A stretch of DNA of 64,000 nt from Bombus terrestris (GCF_910591885.1 NC_063276.1:10664001-10728000), one strand, 5' to 3'. Positions 1 through 10,693 are shown, numbered from the stretch's first letter. Notes: generated from the sequence alone by a model not told the origin. A program made the numbers and translations.

Positions 1-719
1 CTAATGAGCTGCCAGTTGGTGAGTTGGTTGCGAATAAGGCCATTAGGTGGGTTCTCGATTATTGCTGAACTGACTGTTGCTATTACGGGGGAATGGTCAG
101 AAGAGAATTCAGCCGAGGAGTTGATTTGGACATATCTAGGCGAGATATTTTTGGTTATGAAGAAGTCGAGTAAATCGGGGATTTTGTTAGTATCAGTGGA
201 CCAGTATGTGGGTTCATATGTGGTGAGGTAGTTGAGATTGATGGTGGTTATGCTTTTCAAGAGGTTTTTGCCTCTTGCTGTGATAAGTCTGCTGCCTCAT
301 TGGGTATGTTTGGCGTTATAGTCTCCTTCAGCTATGAATCTATTGCCTAGGGCGTCAAAGAGGCTGTCGAAGTTCTCTTTAGCAATCGAGTGTCTGGGAG
401 GGCAGTATACTACTGAGGTGGTGATTGTACCATGGCAGACTTCTATTGCTACGCTTGTTGCTTGAAAGTAGTCTTTCCGGAATGATGGAAGCTCGTAATG
501 CTTAATGCTGGATTTGATGATGATTCCGGTGCCGCCGTGTGCCTTTCCACTGTTATGTTGGGTATGGTAGAAGTTGTAGCCGTGTATTTTGAGGTAGTTT
601 TTGTCGGTGAAGTGGGTTTTAGATATGAGCATTACGTCCATTTGCTGTTGTTTTAAGAAGAGTTCTATTTCAAATTTGTGCTGAGCTAGACCGTTGACGT
701 TCCACAGAGCTATACGCAT
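1..719 (-). pseudogene. Jockey-like endonuclease (EEP fold), N-terminal part, copy 1
   Basis: The apurinic-like endonuclease of a non-LTR element nicks target DNA to prime reverse transcription. The start is ATG 719 with the typical opening MRIALWNVNGL. Visible motifs are LISKTHFT (the family usually has ETH, so the metal-binding Glu appears as Lys) and YCPPRHS...GDYNAKH. At 297-299 a TGA replaces the conserved Trp of the NAKHTQ-W-GSR stretch. The frame is open again beyond it, through LLDFFITKN and SSDHSPV, to the edge of the window. Confidence 0.82.
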
Positions 720-724
720 TCGTT

Positions 725-1934
725 TTATTTTGCTTCTGTGCGTATTAATTTATCCATGAAGAGTGTAAGTAGTGACAGCAAGTTGTGAATTTGCTTTGTT
801 TGCTTCTCTATTAGTTTTTCGAGTCTGGTGCAGTTGTCTGTGTTTTGTGGGGTGGGAACACTATTTTGTGAGTGTCCTCTGTAGGTTTTCATATTATTCA
901 TATTTCCTTGTGTTGCCTGGGCATAGGAGATTGATGGTGTGGAGAATTTTTGGGGTCTAGGTTCTGGTTTGGTTATCTCCTTGGGTCTGGGTTTAGGGTA
1001 CTTATTATTGTGAATAGGCTAAGCATCCTTTGTAGTTCGCAGGATGCTCTCCTTGACAGTGGATGCACTTCGCGGGGGTTTCTGGGGATTTAGTGCATTG
1101 GTCAGCAGGGTGACTTCCTGCACATTTTACGCACCGGAAATTATGGTTGCAGTATTTCTGCGTGTGGCCGTACCTTTGACACCTTTTGCGTTGTACTATC
1201 CCTTTCTTTACAAAAGGTGGTTAGATCTTAACTATGGAGTTCATCAGCCGGTTGTCGTTATAGATTTCTTTGTTATTTTCTTTTCGTTTTATATCTATGA
1301 AAAATAGCGATAGTGGATTTTTTGTGACTCTGTGTCTTACGTTGCTGATGTTAGTTACCTCGTGGCCAAGCTTTAGAAGTTCGAACTTTAGTTCGTCTAG
1401 GTCGACTGAGTGGTGGATATTGCGTAGCACCACACGAAAAGGTCTTTCTTGCTTGAGCTGGTATGTATGGAAGTTTGCATTCAAGGTTTTTAGCAACTTA
1501 GTTAATTTTCTATAGGCGTCTGGGTTGGTCGGCAGAATTTTTACGTGGTTATTATTAATTTTTAACTTGTAGTCCTCTTTACTGATATCTTTCTCGATGG
1601 ACTTTATCATTGTTTGAATGTCGATGACGTCGTCAATGAATATTGTCGGTGTAGGGGGAATTCTTTGGGTATGTAGATTATTTACCGTTTCGGTTGTGTT
1701 CATGAAGTCTCCTGTAGTCTCAAGTATTGAGAACCTGTTGTAGGTGGTCACTTGGCTAACTGGTGGTTTAGTTTGACTCTTGTTCACATTTGTCTTGATT
1801 GTTTCCAGCTTGCGTTTTTTCGTGTGCTGGTCGTTTGCAAAGAGAGATGTATTGCCCCTTTGTCACGGGGCAGGAAGAACGGCGGTGTTATAACTTAGCT
1901 CCGGAGAGCCTGTTTGGGATGTTTGGGCCATCAT
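725..1934 (-). pseudogene. Jockey-like gag (ORF1), copy 1
   Basis: Gag binds element RNA. Reading starts at ATG 1934 (a double ATG). Codon 24 is TGA (1863-1865), after which the same frame runs through the long open stretch 1787-1221. That stretch holds a PRE_C2HC-type domain (about residues 95-180 of it, around the NIHHSVDLDELK and KNPLSLFFIDIK motifs), then TAA at 1221-1223. Beyond this stop the frame still encodes three CCHC-type knuckles. In the first, the leading Cys codon is CGC (QRKRCQRYGH instead of QCKKCQRYGH), so that knuckle should be broken. A short deletion near 1015 then shifts the frame. The C-terminal coding tail resembles copy 2 and ends near 725. Confidence 0.8.
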
Positions 1935-2091
1935 CGAGCTAGTTAATTCAATATGAAAAAACTAGTCGAGAGGCTGTGTGAACTCTTAGCTAGGTTTCTT
2001 GGATTCGCTTTCGACAGATGGGCGTCACGTGTAGTTTTGTGAACTTCACAGGGCACTGGACACGTGTCTACACGCTTCGGCACTCACCAAC

Positions 2092-2466
2092 TAATGAGCC
2101 ATATAGACAAAATAGAGATAATACAAGCTAAAATCCTTAGAACAATAGTAAGCGCTCCCTGGTATGTCAGAAACGAGGACATACGGAGGGATTTGGAAAT
2201 CCCAAGGGTCAAGGAAGCAATCAACAGTAACGTGAAAAGATACAAGGCAAGAATAGCAACACACCCAAACCGGCTGACAGCTGAAACGTTCAAAACCATA
2301 AACATGGATAGAAGGCTAAAAAGGAAGCACCCAGCAGACCTCACAAAGGATATGACCTAGCAAACGCGAGGATGGTACCCCGCTGGGGGTACATGTTATA
2401 TAACTGTTAAAAAATTCTACCAAATGTCTAAATTGGACAAATTGTGAATACAAATAAAAAAAAAAC
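2092..2466 (+). mobile_element. 3' end of a second Jockey-family element
   Basis: The reading frame ending at 2360 is the C-terminal tail of a Jockey ORF2, downstream of the RT domain. It has the typical AKILRTIVSAPWYVRNEDIRRDL and RRLKRKHPADL pattern and a stop at 2358-2360. A short 3'UTR follows, with an AATAAA-like stretch and an A tract at about 2456-2465. The protein differs clearly from the copy 2 tail (10250-10465), so this is a different subfamily. It is 5'-truncated exactly where the 5' end of copy 1 begins on the other strand. Confidence 0.75.
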
Positions 2467-2790
2467 TTCTTAAAACTCGAAATATATTTTTTATTACAAA
2501 GTTTTTACCTGCATCCTGATACATATACACATATTCTATAATCATTTAGGTTGTAATGATTATACCGCGGATGTTTACATTTACACAAAATTCACATAAT
2601 AAGCAAAAATATATCAAATATCTAAAAACTATATCTAAAATATATCTAAAAAAATATAATACTCGTTATAATATTTGATTATTGGGTAAAACAAATCTCT
2701 GTTTTGGTTCCATTCTTTAATTGTATTCATAAATATTTAAATTTGCGTATCTAAATATCCGTTAGTTAGTATTAATATGTAGGAACAGAA
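2467..2790. other. AT-rich DNA without a gene
   Basis: Short A/T-rich tracts (several TATATCTAAAA-like direct repeats around 2605-2660). No coding or RNA feature seen. Confidence 0.6.
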
Positions 2791-2792
2791 AT

Positions 2793-2850
2793 ATTCAGCC
2801 GATCGGATTGCTGGATCAGGATTTGAAACCGGACCTTTTGCTTTCCGGAC
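2793..2850 (-). repeat. tRNA-derived SINE fragment (B-box part)
   Basis: On the minus strand GGTTTCAAATCC is a degraded pol III B box. It is followed by a segment matching the SINE at 3372-3510 (CGATCGGCTGAATATTT here, CAATCGGTTGAATATTT there). Only the B box and about 30 bp downstream remain recognisable. Confidence 0.5.
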
Positions 2851-3089
2851 GGGTACTTCAACAATTTTTTTTTCGTAACGATCACTTTATTGCGTCAAAA
2901 AAGAGTAATATTGTAATAACAGAAATGTAGAACAACTAAAATAACTAAAAGTTAACAACAACAATGACATTTAACACTAGACTAAAGGTTTTGAATCAAA
3001 GCCTGCACCGTTTTAACATTGATTCTTAATCTATGACATGCATAAGCTTATGGTAATGTGCTTTTATACTACGGCTATAACACTTGGGT

Positions 3090-3265
3090 AGCTCTATGTG
3101 GCATTGTACTACATAGGTTTGCCTTCGATTGGTTTGCTTTGGTATTGGAAATCAGGGAATATAACACGTTGCATATGAGTGCTTTCCCAATTAAACTACC
3201 CAGGCTGTCAGCGAATACCTTCTCTCAAATTCCGAAGTATTACCAAGTGGTCGCCTACAACTCGG
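3090..3265 (-). repeat. tRNA-derived SINE fragment (A-box part)
   Basis: The minus strand contains GGGTAGTTTAATTGGGAAAG, matching the A-box region of the SINE at 3372-3510 (GGATAGTTTAATTGGGAAAT). The B box is not recognisable. It is an older copy in the same orientation. Confidence 0.5.
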
Positions 3266-3371
3266 TCAGCCCGACAATTGTAACCCGCCCCCGGTCACGC
3301 ACAAAGCACAAATACACAAATCATTAACGCTGGATATCGCGTTGGTATACATCACACTTCTGAAATTATAC

Positions 3372-3510
3372 AGTGATAAATATTCAACCGATTGAGTTAA
3401 TGGACCTGGATTCGAACCCAAATCTTCCGTTTGCCAAGCTAGTGATTTCCCAATTAAACTATCCAAGCTATCGGCAATTGCCTCCATTCAAATTTTCAAG
3501 TATCACTAGG
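3372..3510 (-). repeat. tRNA-derived SINE
   Basis: Read on the minus strand there is an A-box-like TAGCTTGGATAGTTTAATTGG and, about 40 bp on, a good B box GGGTTCGAATCC, the spacing of a tRNA-derived pol III promoter. It cannot be a functional tRNA because the arms around the boxes do not pair. It is the best preserved of three same-strand pieces between 2.8 and 3.5 kb. Confidence 0.65.
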
Positions 3511-6500
3511 CGGCCGCCTACAAATATAATAAGGAAAAAGAAAGTATTCTTAAATAATAAAATTATTATATCCAAGACTAGTCAACTCGTTTCCCCGGAT
3601 AATGATTTAATAATCGAACAGTCCGCAAGTTTAAAGTATAGCATTTACGTGCAAATTCCAAACATTAGAATAACGATATCTCATACATCTTCTTTATGGG
3701 TACTTGCTATTCTAACAGTCAGAAATCGAGAAAAATTTCATGAATCATTTATGCATCTTTATACATTCTATTGGAAATTATTGCTGAAAATAAAATATCC
3801 ATTTATGTGAAGAATAGAGTCATACTTCTAACAAACAACGCTGGCACGTGAAAAATGCATCATCGATACGATATGAGAAATCCGTCGACAAAAGTTTAAA
3901 GTCCAAGAAAATTTCTTACAATAATGGAAGAAAATTATAAGAAAGATATCTTTATTCATATATACTTTGTATATTCATTCATAGGCTTTATCCGTTCTTT
4001 GTTGAAATTTAAATAACAATTTAGTTTTCTTAATAGAATACTAATATTTAAAAATGTATTTCGTAAAAAATGTAAAAATTAAAAAAGCGAAACTATTCTA
4101 TTCTATTCTAGTTGAATAATTTTTGCCAAGAAAGAACAGGTTATGAACACTAATGAAAACCCCCAGTTCAAAAAACTAGTAGTATTACAAAAAAGCTTCG
4201 TATCTATTGAAAACTTTGTGTAGTCTATTTTTCCTAACGTCGCGCCAAAATCAGTTCATTATTCGCCACAATTTTCAACAATATTCAAAAAGTCGGCAGG
4301 CAAAATGTAATTTTTCCATCAATCCGCGTGTAATCCATAAAGCGCGAAAAGCGCGAATCGATTGAGATATCTTAGTGAACTCGTGCTCGCAACGCAGAAT
4401 ATGAATATTGGCCATATTCTTATACGTACGAATTATAAGCCGCGCGTTTCGTCCGCGCTAAAATCATGCGCCATTAGTGAAGAACGAATATAATCATTCC
4501 GAATCGCTTTAAATCTATTAGAGTTAAAAACTGTTAAAAGTTAAGATCATTTGGAACATGATTCAAAGCTTGAAACTCTTGAAAATCATGTTCGTCTTGG
4601 AATTATTAAAAATCTTGATAGGTTTGAAAATCTTGAGAGTTTAGATAAATTTTTTTAATAATATTCAATATTTCACAAGCACTTTGATAACTTTTAACTA
4701 AGCAATATCACGTGTACAAAATATTTAAGAAATTGGGAAGTCCAAGTTATCATAAATACAAGACTCAGTACTTATCAAGATTTATGAGAAATTATCGGAC
4801 ATTGAAAAATTTTAAGCTTCGAATCATTTTCGAAGTAATTCTAATTTGTCGCCACATGTACAATACAGTTTCCAACCGATTCGAAATGTTTCAAATCCCA
4901 TCACTAAACATAATGCAATTTGGCGAACATTGTTGAATCGGGCGACATTACATCTGATGGAAATGCAATAGTTAAATTTTAAACGGTTAGAAAGAGTTGA
5001 ATCGAGAAATTGAGTCCAGTTCGAAACTAGAGTTATTAGAGCGACTTGTGCGACCGATTAGAACATGTAATTTTAACGGATTACCGGGGTCGTTAAGCGA
5101 CCAGTCAGAGTTTGGCGAGTGTCAAAGGTGAAGTTAAATCCTGGTACGAGTTTTGGTGTGTAGGAGGAAGTTCGGCAAATTGTGGAGACAGTGTTGAAAT
5201 GTCATTACGTTTCGGGATGTTTGTGTGAGAAATTGATAAAATCTTGAGAATCAGTTTGTTTATCTTGACGATTTTAAATAATAATTTGAAGTTCGGTGAA
5301 TTTAATGAAAGTTAGTAGTCATCTCCGAACTAAATATGTCACATTTTTCTCATCTCTGTGGATTTATTTGTAACTGTGAAAGTTTGAAATTGAAATTATA
5401 AAGAAATCAAATTTTGCTGACTTATATTAAACGTAAGATTATTGTTAAACACATATTCAGATTTATCAATCACTGTTATTCATCAATTTATTATCATTTA
5501 CACGAATAAAAAATATGACCATAATTGTTGAGCATTGACATTGGTCATTTATTATCATTTATGTAAATAAAACTTTTTACATATACTTTAAATTTAACAA
5601 ATCAAAGTTAAAATATCTATTGAATTAACAGTTTTTCAATATGGTTAATGTTTTTCATGGTTCGATTACTGTATTAAAAAATATATGGTTCGGTTAAAAA
5701 AAATAAAGTTAACCTTAAAATCTTCCCCATTACAGAAACATTGTAAAGACATTTATAAAGACATTTTTTTAATAAGACCAATTCCTCACAAGATATTTCG
5801 ATTTTCCGAGATAAAGGAAGCACTTTGTGTATGTAAACATTTTTTCTTCCTTCAAAGTGTATACTCGCTTTTGACTCTCACTGTATATGTAATGTCAAAA
5901 TCTCAAAACCATTTGGTTTTAATTACGTTATTCACATGTGATAATGACAGTCTAAAGTAAAACGTTCAGAGAGACTTTCCTTTTTTCTTCAGATCATATC
6001 AAAAATTTCATGAAAATTACAACAGATTTACAAATTTACAACAACAAAATGCTGCATAAGCTCACAAAATTCCTCGAAGAATTACACTCTTTTATGTTGT
6101 CATGCCTTTTACATAGTCTTTTATAACTTTATTTTTATGTAGATTGTTTGTAGCCCTAGTTGCAAGCAGGCTATTTGGAATTTCTCTTGTTACTTTTTTG
6201 TTTGACGTCTGCTAAAGTATGTTCATTAGAATACACATACATAAATGAACATAAAGATGTTCATTAGAAGATCAAATACGTGATTTCGTTTTGCACTGTA
6301 CTGCATACATAAATGAATAATATCTGTGCATATTCTCTGGAGTTTCGCCATTTAGTTTCGCTACATTTGCAGTAAAAATAAAAAATGCCATTCTCAAAAT
6401 ACTAAAACGTATGATCCAAAATAGAATTTGTATTTTCATGACGAAAAATGTAGGAGTCACCGTAAACATTAAACTGGCGCTTTATCTTTTACTTTTAGTA

Positions 6501-6700
6501 ACACTCGTTTGTTTATAAAATTTCCAAATCTTTTTTCTGTTCTAAGTAATTTGCATACAAACATTAATGTGGAAAAGTTGTATGTTGTCGCTTAAAATTG
6601 CACTGTAGGAAAAAGGGTATTGCATGACATTCTTTTTAAATACACTGTAGCAATCTTTGCGGAAAGAACTCGAGCAAATTTATTGGCTAATTAAAATGTG
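3511..6700. other. AT-rich stretch, no gene found
   Basis: Only short chance reading frames occur, none with a recognisable motif or codon pattern. There is a pair of short direct repeats (TTTATTATCATTTA at about 5487 and 5546) and duplicated GTTCATTAGAA and ACATACATAAATGAA words near 6220-6315. I see no promoter or RNA gene. Confidence 0.6.
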
Positions 6701-6739
6701 AAGCGTAGAATATGAAAGGTGCCAAATGAATACCCGGCG

Positions 6740-7008
6740 TTTTATTCAACAGTTTGTTTATTAAAATTTGACTAACGCGTGTGGCCTGGGTCTGACTAGA
6801 AGAAGCATTCGTTGCGAAGGTGTATTAACCAATTCGCAACTCGCTTTCGATACCGACTTCTTCGCAGGTAGACGCTTGACGTTCACTTCTCAACTCTCGA
6901 CTCACGATTCAAACTGACGACTGATCTGTTAATCGTCTTTCTTCCCTCTGTCATCTTTTGATATCCCCACCACGCGCGTGTTCGTAACCGTCCGCGATTG
7001 TCACGTAA
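6740..7008 (+). repeat. LTR family B fragment
   Basis: Contains the B-family pattern: an AACT-rich segment, then TTAATCGTCTTTCT..CCCTC, then CCACGCGCGTGTTCGTAACCG and TTGTCACG. These align with the element near 26.1-26.5 kb and the intact copies (for example 44977-45502). Neither LTR terminus is visible. It abuts a family D-like piece at about 7009. Confidence 0.5.
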
Positions 7009-7009
7009 A

Positions 7010-7304
7010 CTTGAGGGTTATATGATGAAAACAAGATAGCTGAGCAGTAACACAACTATTAACTTTGTTCTTTATTAAATTTTATTTTTGCACTTAATAG
7101 TCACAATTGAGTATACACTAATGGGTATGTACAAATCAAGTACGAGACTGGTCTAAGGGTAGAAACCGGTAAAGACATGTTGACTATTCTAAGGATCGAG
7201 AAGAAGTAAGTCTAGTGACGATATTGTGGCGGAGGAAAGCTAGGGGTGACTGTGTCTAAGGACACCGGACCATCGGATTTGTTGATGACAATTTTGGTTC
7301 AGTT
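7010..7304 (+). repeat. LTR family D-like fragment
   Basis: The segment around 7230-7300 (AAGGACACCGGACCATCGGATT) matches the family D LTR at 35671-36698 (AAGGACACGAGATCATCGGATT). The rest is weakly similar. No termini were identified. Confidence 0.4.
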
Positions 7305-7369
7305 TGCTAGTGAGTGCCGAAGCGTGTAGACGTGTGTCCAGTGCCCTGTGAAGTTTACAAAACAAAACG

Positions 7370-8117
7370 TGTATTTTCGAGCTATCGCGGGGAGACGCGG
7401 TCGTTAGAATACGCGTCAACGGGAGTCGTAAATTCCCGTTACGATTATAATAATCAACGCCACGAATAGTTCGATCCCCTTATTTCGGTTAGGATAATAG
7501 GGGTAGTTGTTGTGGTATAACATTGGGATTCACAGAGTTATAAAAAATATATATTTCCAACACTTTATACAATCACACAAAGTAATAACGCCGTTGATTA
7601 AGATACAGATAACGAAGTGAAGGATTATTCTTAGATGAGAAAGTGAGAGCTATAGGAGCTTTAGGCTCGTGAGAGCTGTAGGAGCTGTCAGACATCTGGA
7701 TACTGTGAGAGCCATAGGAGACTCTAGGCCTTGTAGGCACTTTGAGAGCTGTAAGAAGACTCTGAGAGGTATAGGAACGATGAGAGTTATGGGGAATGCA
7801 GGAACTCTAGGCACCGTGAAAGATGAAGGAACTCTGAAATTTATTCTGATGTGAGTACGGAGGAAAGCTCGGTATGTGTGTGCCCTTTGAACGAAGAACG
7901 CGGATTCGTTGCTTACATTTTTAGTTAGGAAAGTGAGGGCAATGATCCGCGATGCCGATTGGTTATAACCAATGTTAGGAAGGAAGAGAGGAGGAAGAAG
8001 CCTCCTACCAACTTGGGTCCTAGGCGACATTGTTTATGGGTAACTCGAATTTTCCGTTAGGTAGATCTACGCTTTTTTCGTTAGGCTACTACCCGCTTTC
8101 TCCGTAATTCTTAAGAG
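7370..8117 (+). mobile_element. LTR family C copy inside Jockey copy 2
   Basis: It begins TGTATTTTCGAGCTATCG followed by GGGGAGACGCGG, the family C 5' end. The distal part (7850-8110) matches the C copy at 51830-52060 and the minus-strand fragment at 11105-11420: GGAGGAAAGCTCGG, ATGCCGATTGGTTAT, GGAGGAAGAAGCCTCCTACC. The middle (7640-7850) is a run of degenerate GAGAGCTGTAGGAG-like repeats that other copies lack. No exact TSD is visible, because flanking Jockey sequence was lost on integration or later. Confidence 0.65.
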
Positions 8118-9162
8118 CGAAAAAACGCAAGCTCGAAGCTAGCAGGACTAATGTGAGCAAGAGACAAACCAACCCACTAGCTAGCCAAGTGACCAAGAAA
8201 GACCATTTCGTGTGGTGCTACGCAACATCCACCACTCAGCCGAACTAGACGAACTAAAGTTTGAAATGTTAAAGCACGGCCACGAAGTAACTAACAACAG
8301 CAACATAAGACATAGAATCACAAAAAACCCACTATCGCTATTTCTCATAGATATAAAACGAAAAGAAAATAACAAAGAAATCTATAACGACAACCGGCTG
8401 ATGAACTCCATAGTTAAGATCTAACCACCTTTTGTAAAGAAAGGGATAGTACAATGCAAAAAGTGTCAAAGGTACGGCCACACGCAGAAATACTGCAACC
8501 ATAATTTCCGGTGCGTAAAATGTGCAGGAAGTCACCCTGCTGACCAATGCACTAAATCCCCAGAAACCCCCGCGAAGTGCATCCACTGTCAAGGAGAGCA
8601 TCCTGCGAACTACAAAGGATGCTTAGCCTATACACTGCACAATAATAAGTACCCTAAACCCAGACCCAAGGAGATAACCAAACCAGAACCTAGACCCCAA
8701 AAATTCTCCACACCATCAATCTCCTATGCCCAGGCAGCACAAGGAAATATAAACAATATGAAAACCCACAGAGGACACTCACAAAATAGTTTTCCCACCC
8801 CACAAAACACAGACAACTGCACCAGACTCGAAAAACTAATCGAGAAGCAAACAGAGCAAATTAACAACTTGCTGTCACTACTTACACTCTTCCACACCCA
8901 ACACCCCAGTGGAAAGGCACACGGCGGCACCGGAATCATCATCAAATCCAGCATTAAGCATTACGAGCTTCCATCATTCCAGAAAAACTACCTTCAAGCC
9001 ACAAGCGTAGCAATAGAAGACTGCCATGGTGCAATCACCACCTCAGCAGTATACTGCCCTCCCAGACACTCGATTGCTAAAGAGAACTTCGACAGCCTCT
9101 TTGACGCCCTAGGCAATAGATTCATAGCTGAAGGAGACTATAACGCCAAACATACCCAATGA
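8116..9162 (+). pseudogene. Jockey gag joined in frame to truncated endonuclease, copy 2
   Basis: The frame open to 8424 encodes the PRE_C2HC-type region (NIHHSAELDELK...KNPLSLFLIDIK) and stops at TAA 8422-8424, the stop also seen in copy 1. The same frame then encodes three knuckles with all their Cys/His: CKKCQRYGHTQKYC, CVKCAGSHPADQC and CIHCQGEHPANYKGC. After residues EQINNLLSLLTL (near 8888) it passes without a stop into the endonuclease at FHTQHPSGKAHGGTG. An internal deletion has therefore removed the gag end and about the first 50 endonuclease residues. The frame ends at TGA 9160-9162, where a conserved Trp codon is expected. Confidence 0.8.
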
Positions 9163-10253
9163 GGCAGCAGACTTATCACAGCAAGAGGCAAAAACCTCTT
9201 GAAAAGCATAACCACCATCAATCTCAACTACCTCACCACGTATGAACCCACATACTGGCCCACTGATACTAACAAAATCCCCGATTTACTCGACTTCTTC
9301 ATAACCAAAAATATCTCGCCTAGATATGTCCAAATCAACTCCTCGGCTGAATTCTCTTCTGACCATTCCCCCGTAATAGCAACAGTCAGTTCAGCAATAA
9401 TCGAGAACCCACCTAATGGCCTTATTCGCAACCAACCCACCAACTGGCAGTTCTTTAGAGAAGTCTTTAATCACTCAACCTCTGCCTCAATTTCACTAAA
9501 ATCAAAGAATGATATTGAAACAGCCACAGAATACTTAAAACGAGCATAAACGCTATCCGCTCCTCCCCACCTACTAAGATTTCTATCAGCAAACACGAAT
9601 ATCCCCATTATATATTAAACAAAATCACAGAAAAACGAAGACTAAGAAGAGTATGGCAGACCCATAGAACACCGGGCGACAAGCGCAAAATAAACAACGC
9701 AACCAGGAAGTTAACCAAAATCATTAAAAAATACAAAAATCATTGTTTTCAAAAGTATCTCGTCAATTTGTCCCCTTCTGCCGACTCCAATTACTCACTA
9801 TGGAAGGCTTCCAGGAAACTCACGCGTCCCCCGCAAATAATCCCTCCAATTCGCTAACCGCAAGTCAGATGGGCACGAAGCCCTAAAGAAAAAGCCAACC
9901 TGTTCGCTAAATACCTATCCAGCATCTTTAAACCCCATTCCTCCAATATCGCCTCATGAATAACAGAATACCTGCACTCTTCCTTCCAAATGTCTTCTTT
10001 AGAAGGCATTCTAATTCTTACAGAATTAATCCATCGTCTGAACCCCAGGAAAGCACCGGGACATGATCAAATAAGTAACAAAGCAATTAAGGAACTACCC
10101 GTAAAAGGGATTGCACTCATCTCTTCAATCTTTAACGCAATTCTTCGCCTTGAATACTATCCCAAAACCTGGAAAACGTCACTAATTACGCTCATCCCAA
10201 AACCCGGAAAACCAATACACGAAACTAACTCCTATCGCCCAATTAGTTGTTAA
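9163..10253 (+). pseudogene. Jockey ORF2: endonuclease C-terminus and RT fingers, copy 2
   Basis: Beyond the TGA at 9160 the frame continues (GSRLITARGKN, LLDFFITKN, SSDHSPVIATVS) to a TAA at about 9547, completing the endonuclease. The linker region 9550-9990 is frameshifted but still shows EKRRLRRVWQTHR-like residues. From 9990 a clean frame carries the N-terminal RT motifs: LNPRKAPGHDQISNKAIKEL, PKTWKTSLITLIPKPGK and SYRPISC. It stops at about 10251. The palm with the YADD motif, expected after this point, is absent. Confidence 0.78.
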
Positions 10254-10621
10254 TGAAATACTCCAACGCTTCCAATCGAAAACGCTAAGATCCCTAATAA
10301 ATGCACCCTGATATGATACCAACGAAGCAATCCACCGCGACCTCAAAATACCCACAGTCAAAGATGAAATATATAAGTCTAGAAGCAGATATAACGCAAA
10401 AGTCAGCAACCACCACAACTCATTAGTCATCCAACTACTAGACCGACGGACCAGATCCGCAGACTAAAAAGAAAATAATCTCTAGATTAAATCCTTACTT
10501 TCTACTAGAACCAACAATATAAAACTATTATAATCCATATCATTGTATCACGCCAAATTATGTTACTGAAAATTCTCAACGAAAATTGATTGTAAATATT
10601 CTAATAAATAAAAAAAAAAAT
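10254..10621 (+). pseudogene. Jockey ORF2 C-terminal tail and 3'UTR, copy 2
   Basis: Immediately after the RT fingers the sequence encodes the extreme C-terminal tail (EILQRFQSKTLRSLINAP, then a stop at the usual WYD position, then HRDLKIPTVKDEI). The coding end is near 10465. An AT-rich 3'UTR follows, with AATAAATAAA and a terminal A tract at 10608-10620. Confidence 0.75.
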
Positions 10622-10693
10622 CTGGCTGCCATTTTGCCAGCGGTGTCTGATGTGACGTCAATCCACATCTGAGGCCATATGTGTGCTGGTCCT

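Larger units (their letters stand above)
1..2085 (-). mobile_element. Jockey-like non-LTR retrotransposon, copy 1, 5' half
   Basis: On the minus strand this reads 5'UTR, gag with zinc knuckles, then the N-terminal part of an endonuclease, and leaves the window at base 1. The 5' end near 2085 carries the motif GTGCCGAAGCGTGTAGAC, which also starts the copies at about 7313 and 20860. Protein and DNA identity to copy 2 (8116-9480) is very high, so the two are recent relatives. The element is dead as read: gag has in-frame stops and a frameshift, and the endonuclease has a TGA. Reverse transcriptase, if present, lies outside the window. Confidence 0.88.
7305..10621 (+). mobile_element. Jockey-like non-LTR retrotransposon, copy 2
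   Basis: It starts with the shared 5' motif at about 7313 and ends in an A tract at about 10608-10620. Order: 5'UTR (7305-7369), an inserted C-type LTR (7370-8117), the second half of gag, a truncated endonuclease, the RT fingers, an abrupt jump to the C-terminal tail, and the 3'UTR. About 200 bp of 5'UTR and gag are missing around the LTR. The jump near 10250 removes the RT catalytic core, so the copy cannot be autonomous. It is nearly identical to copy 1 where they overlap and shares its stop codons. Confidence 0.87.

Noticed and set aside
3373..3810. 145-codon plus-strand open frame
   Set aside because: It starts inside a tRNA-SINE and continues in AT-rich DNA. The residues show no motif and the beginning is antisense SINE.
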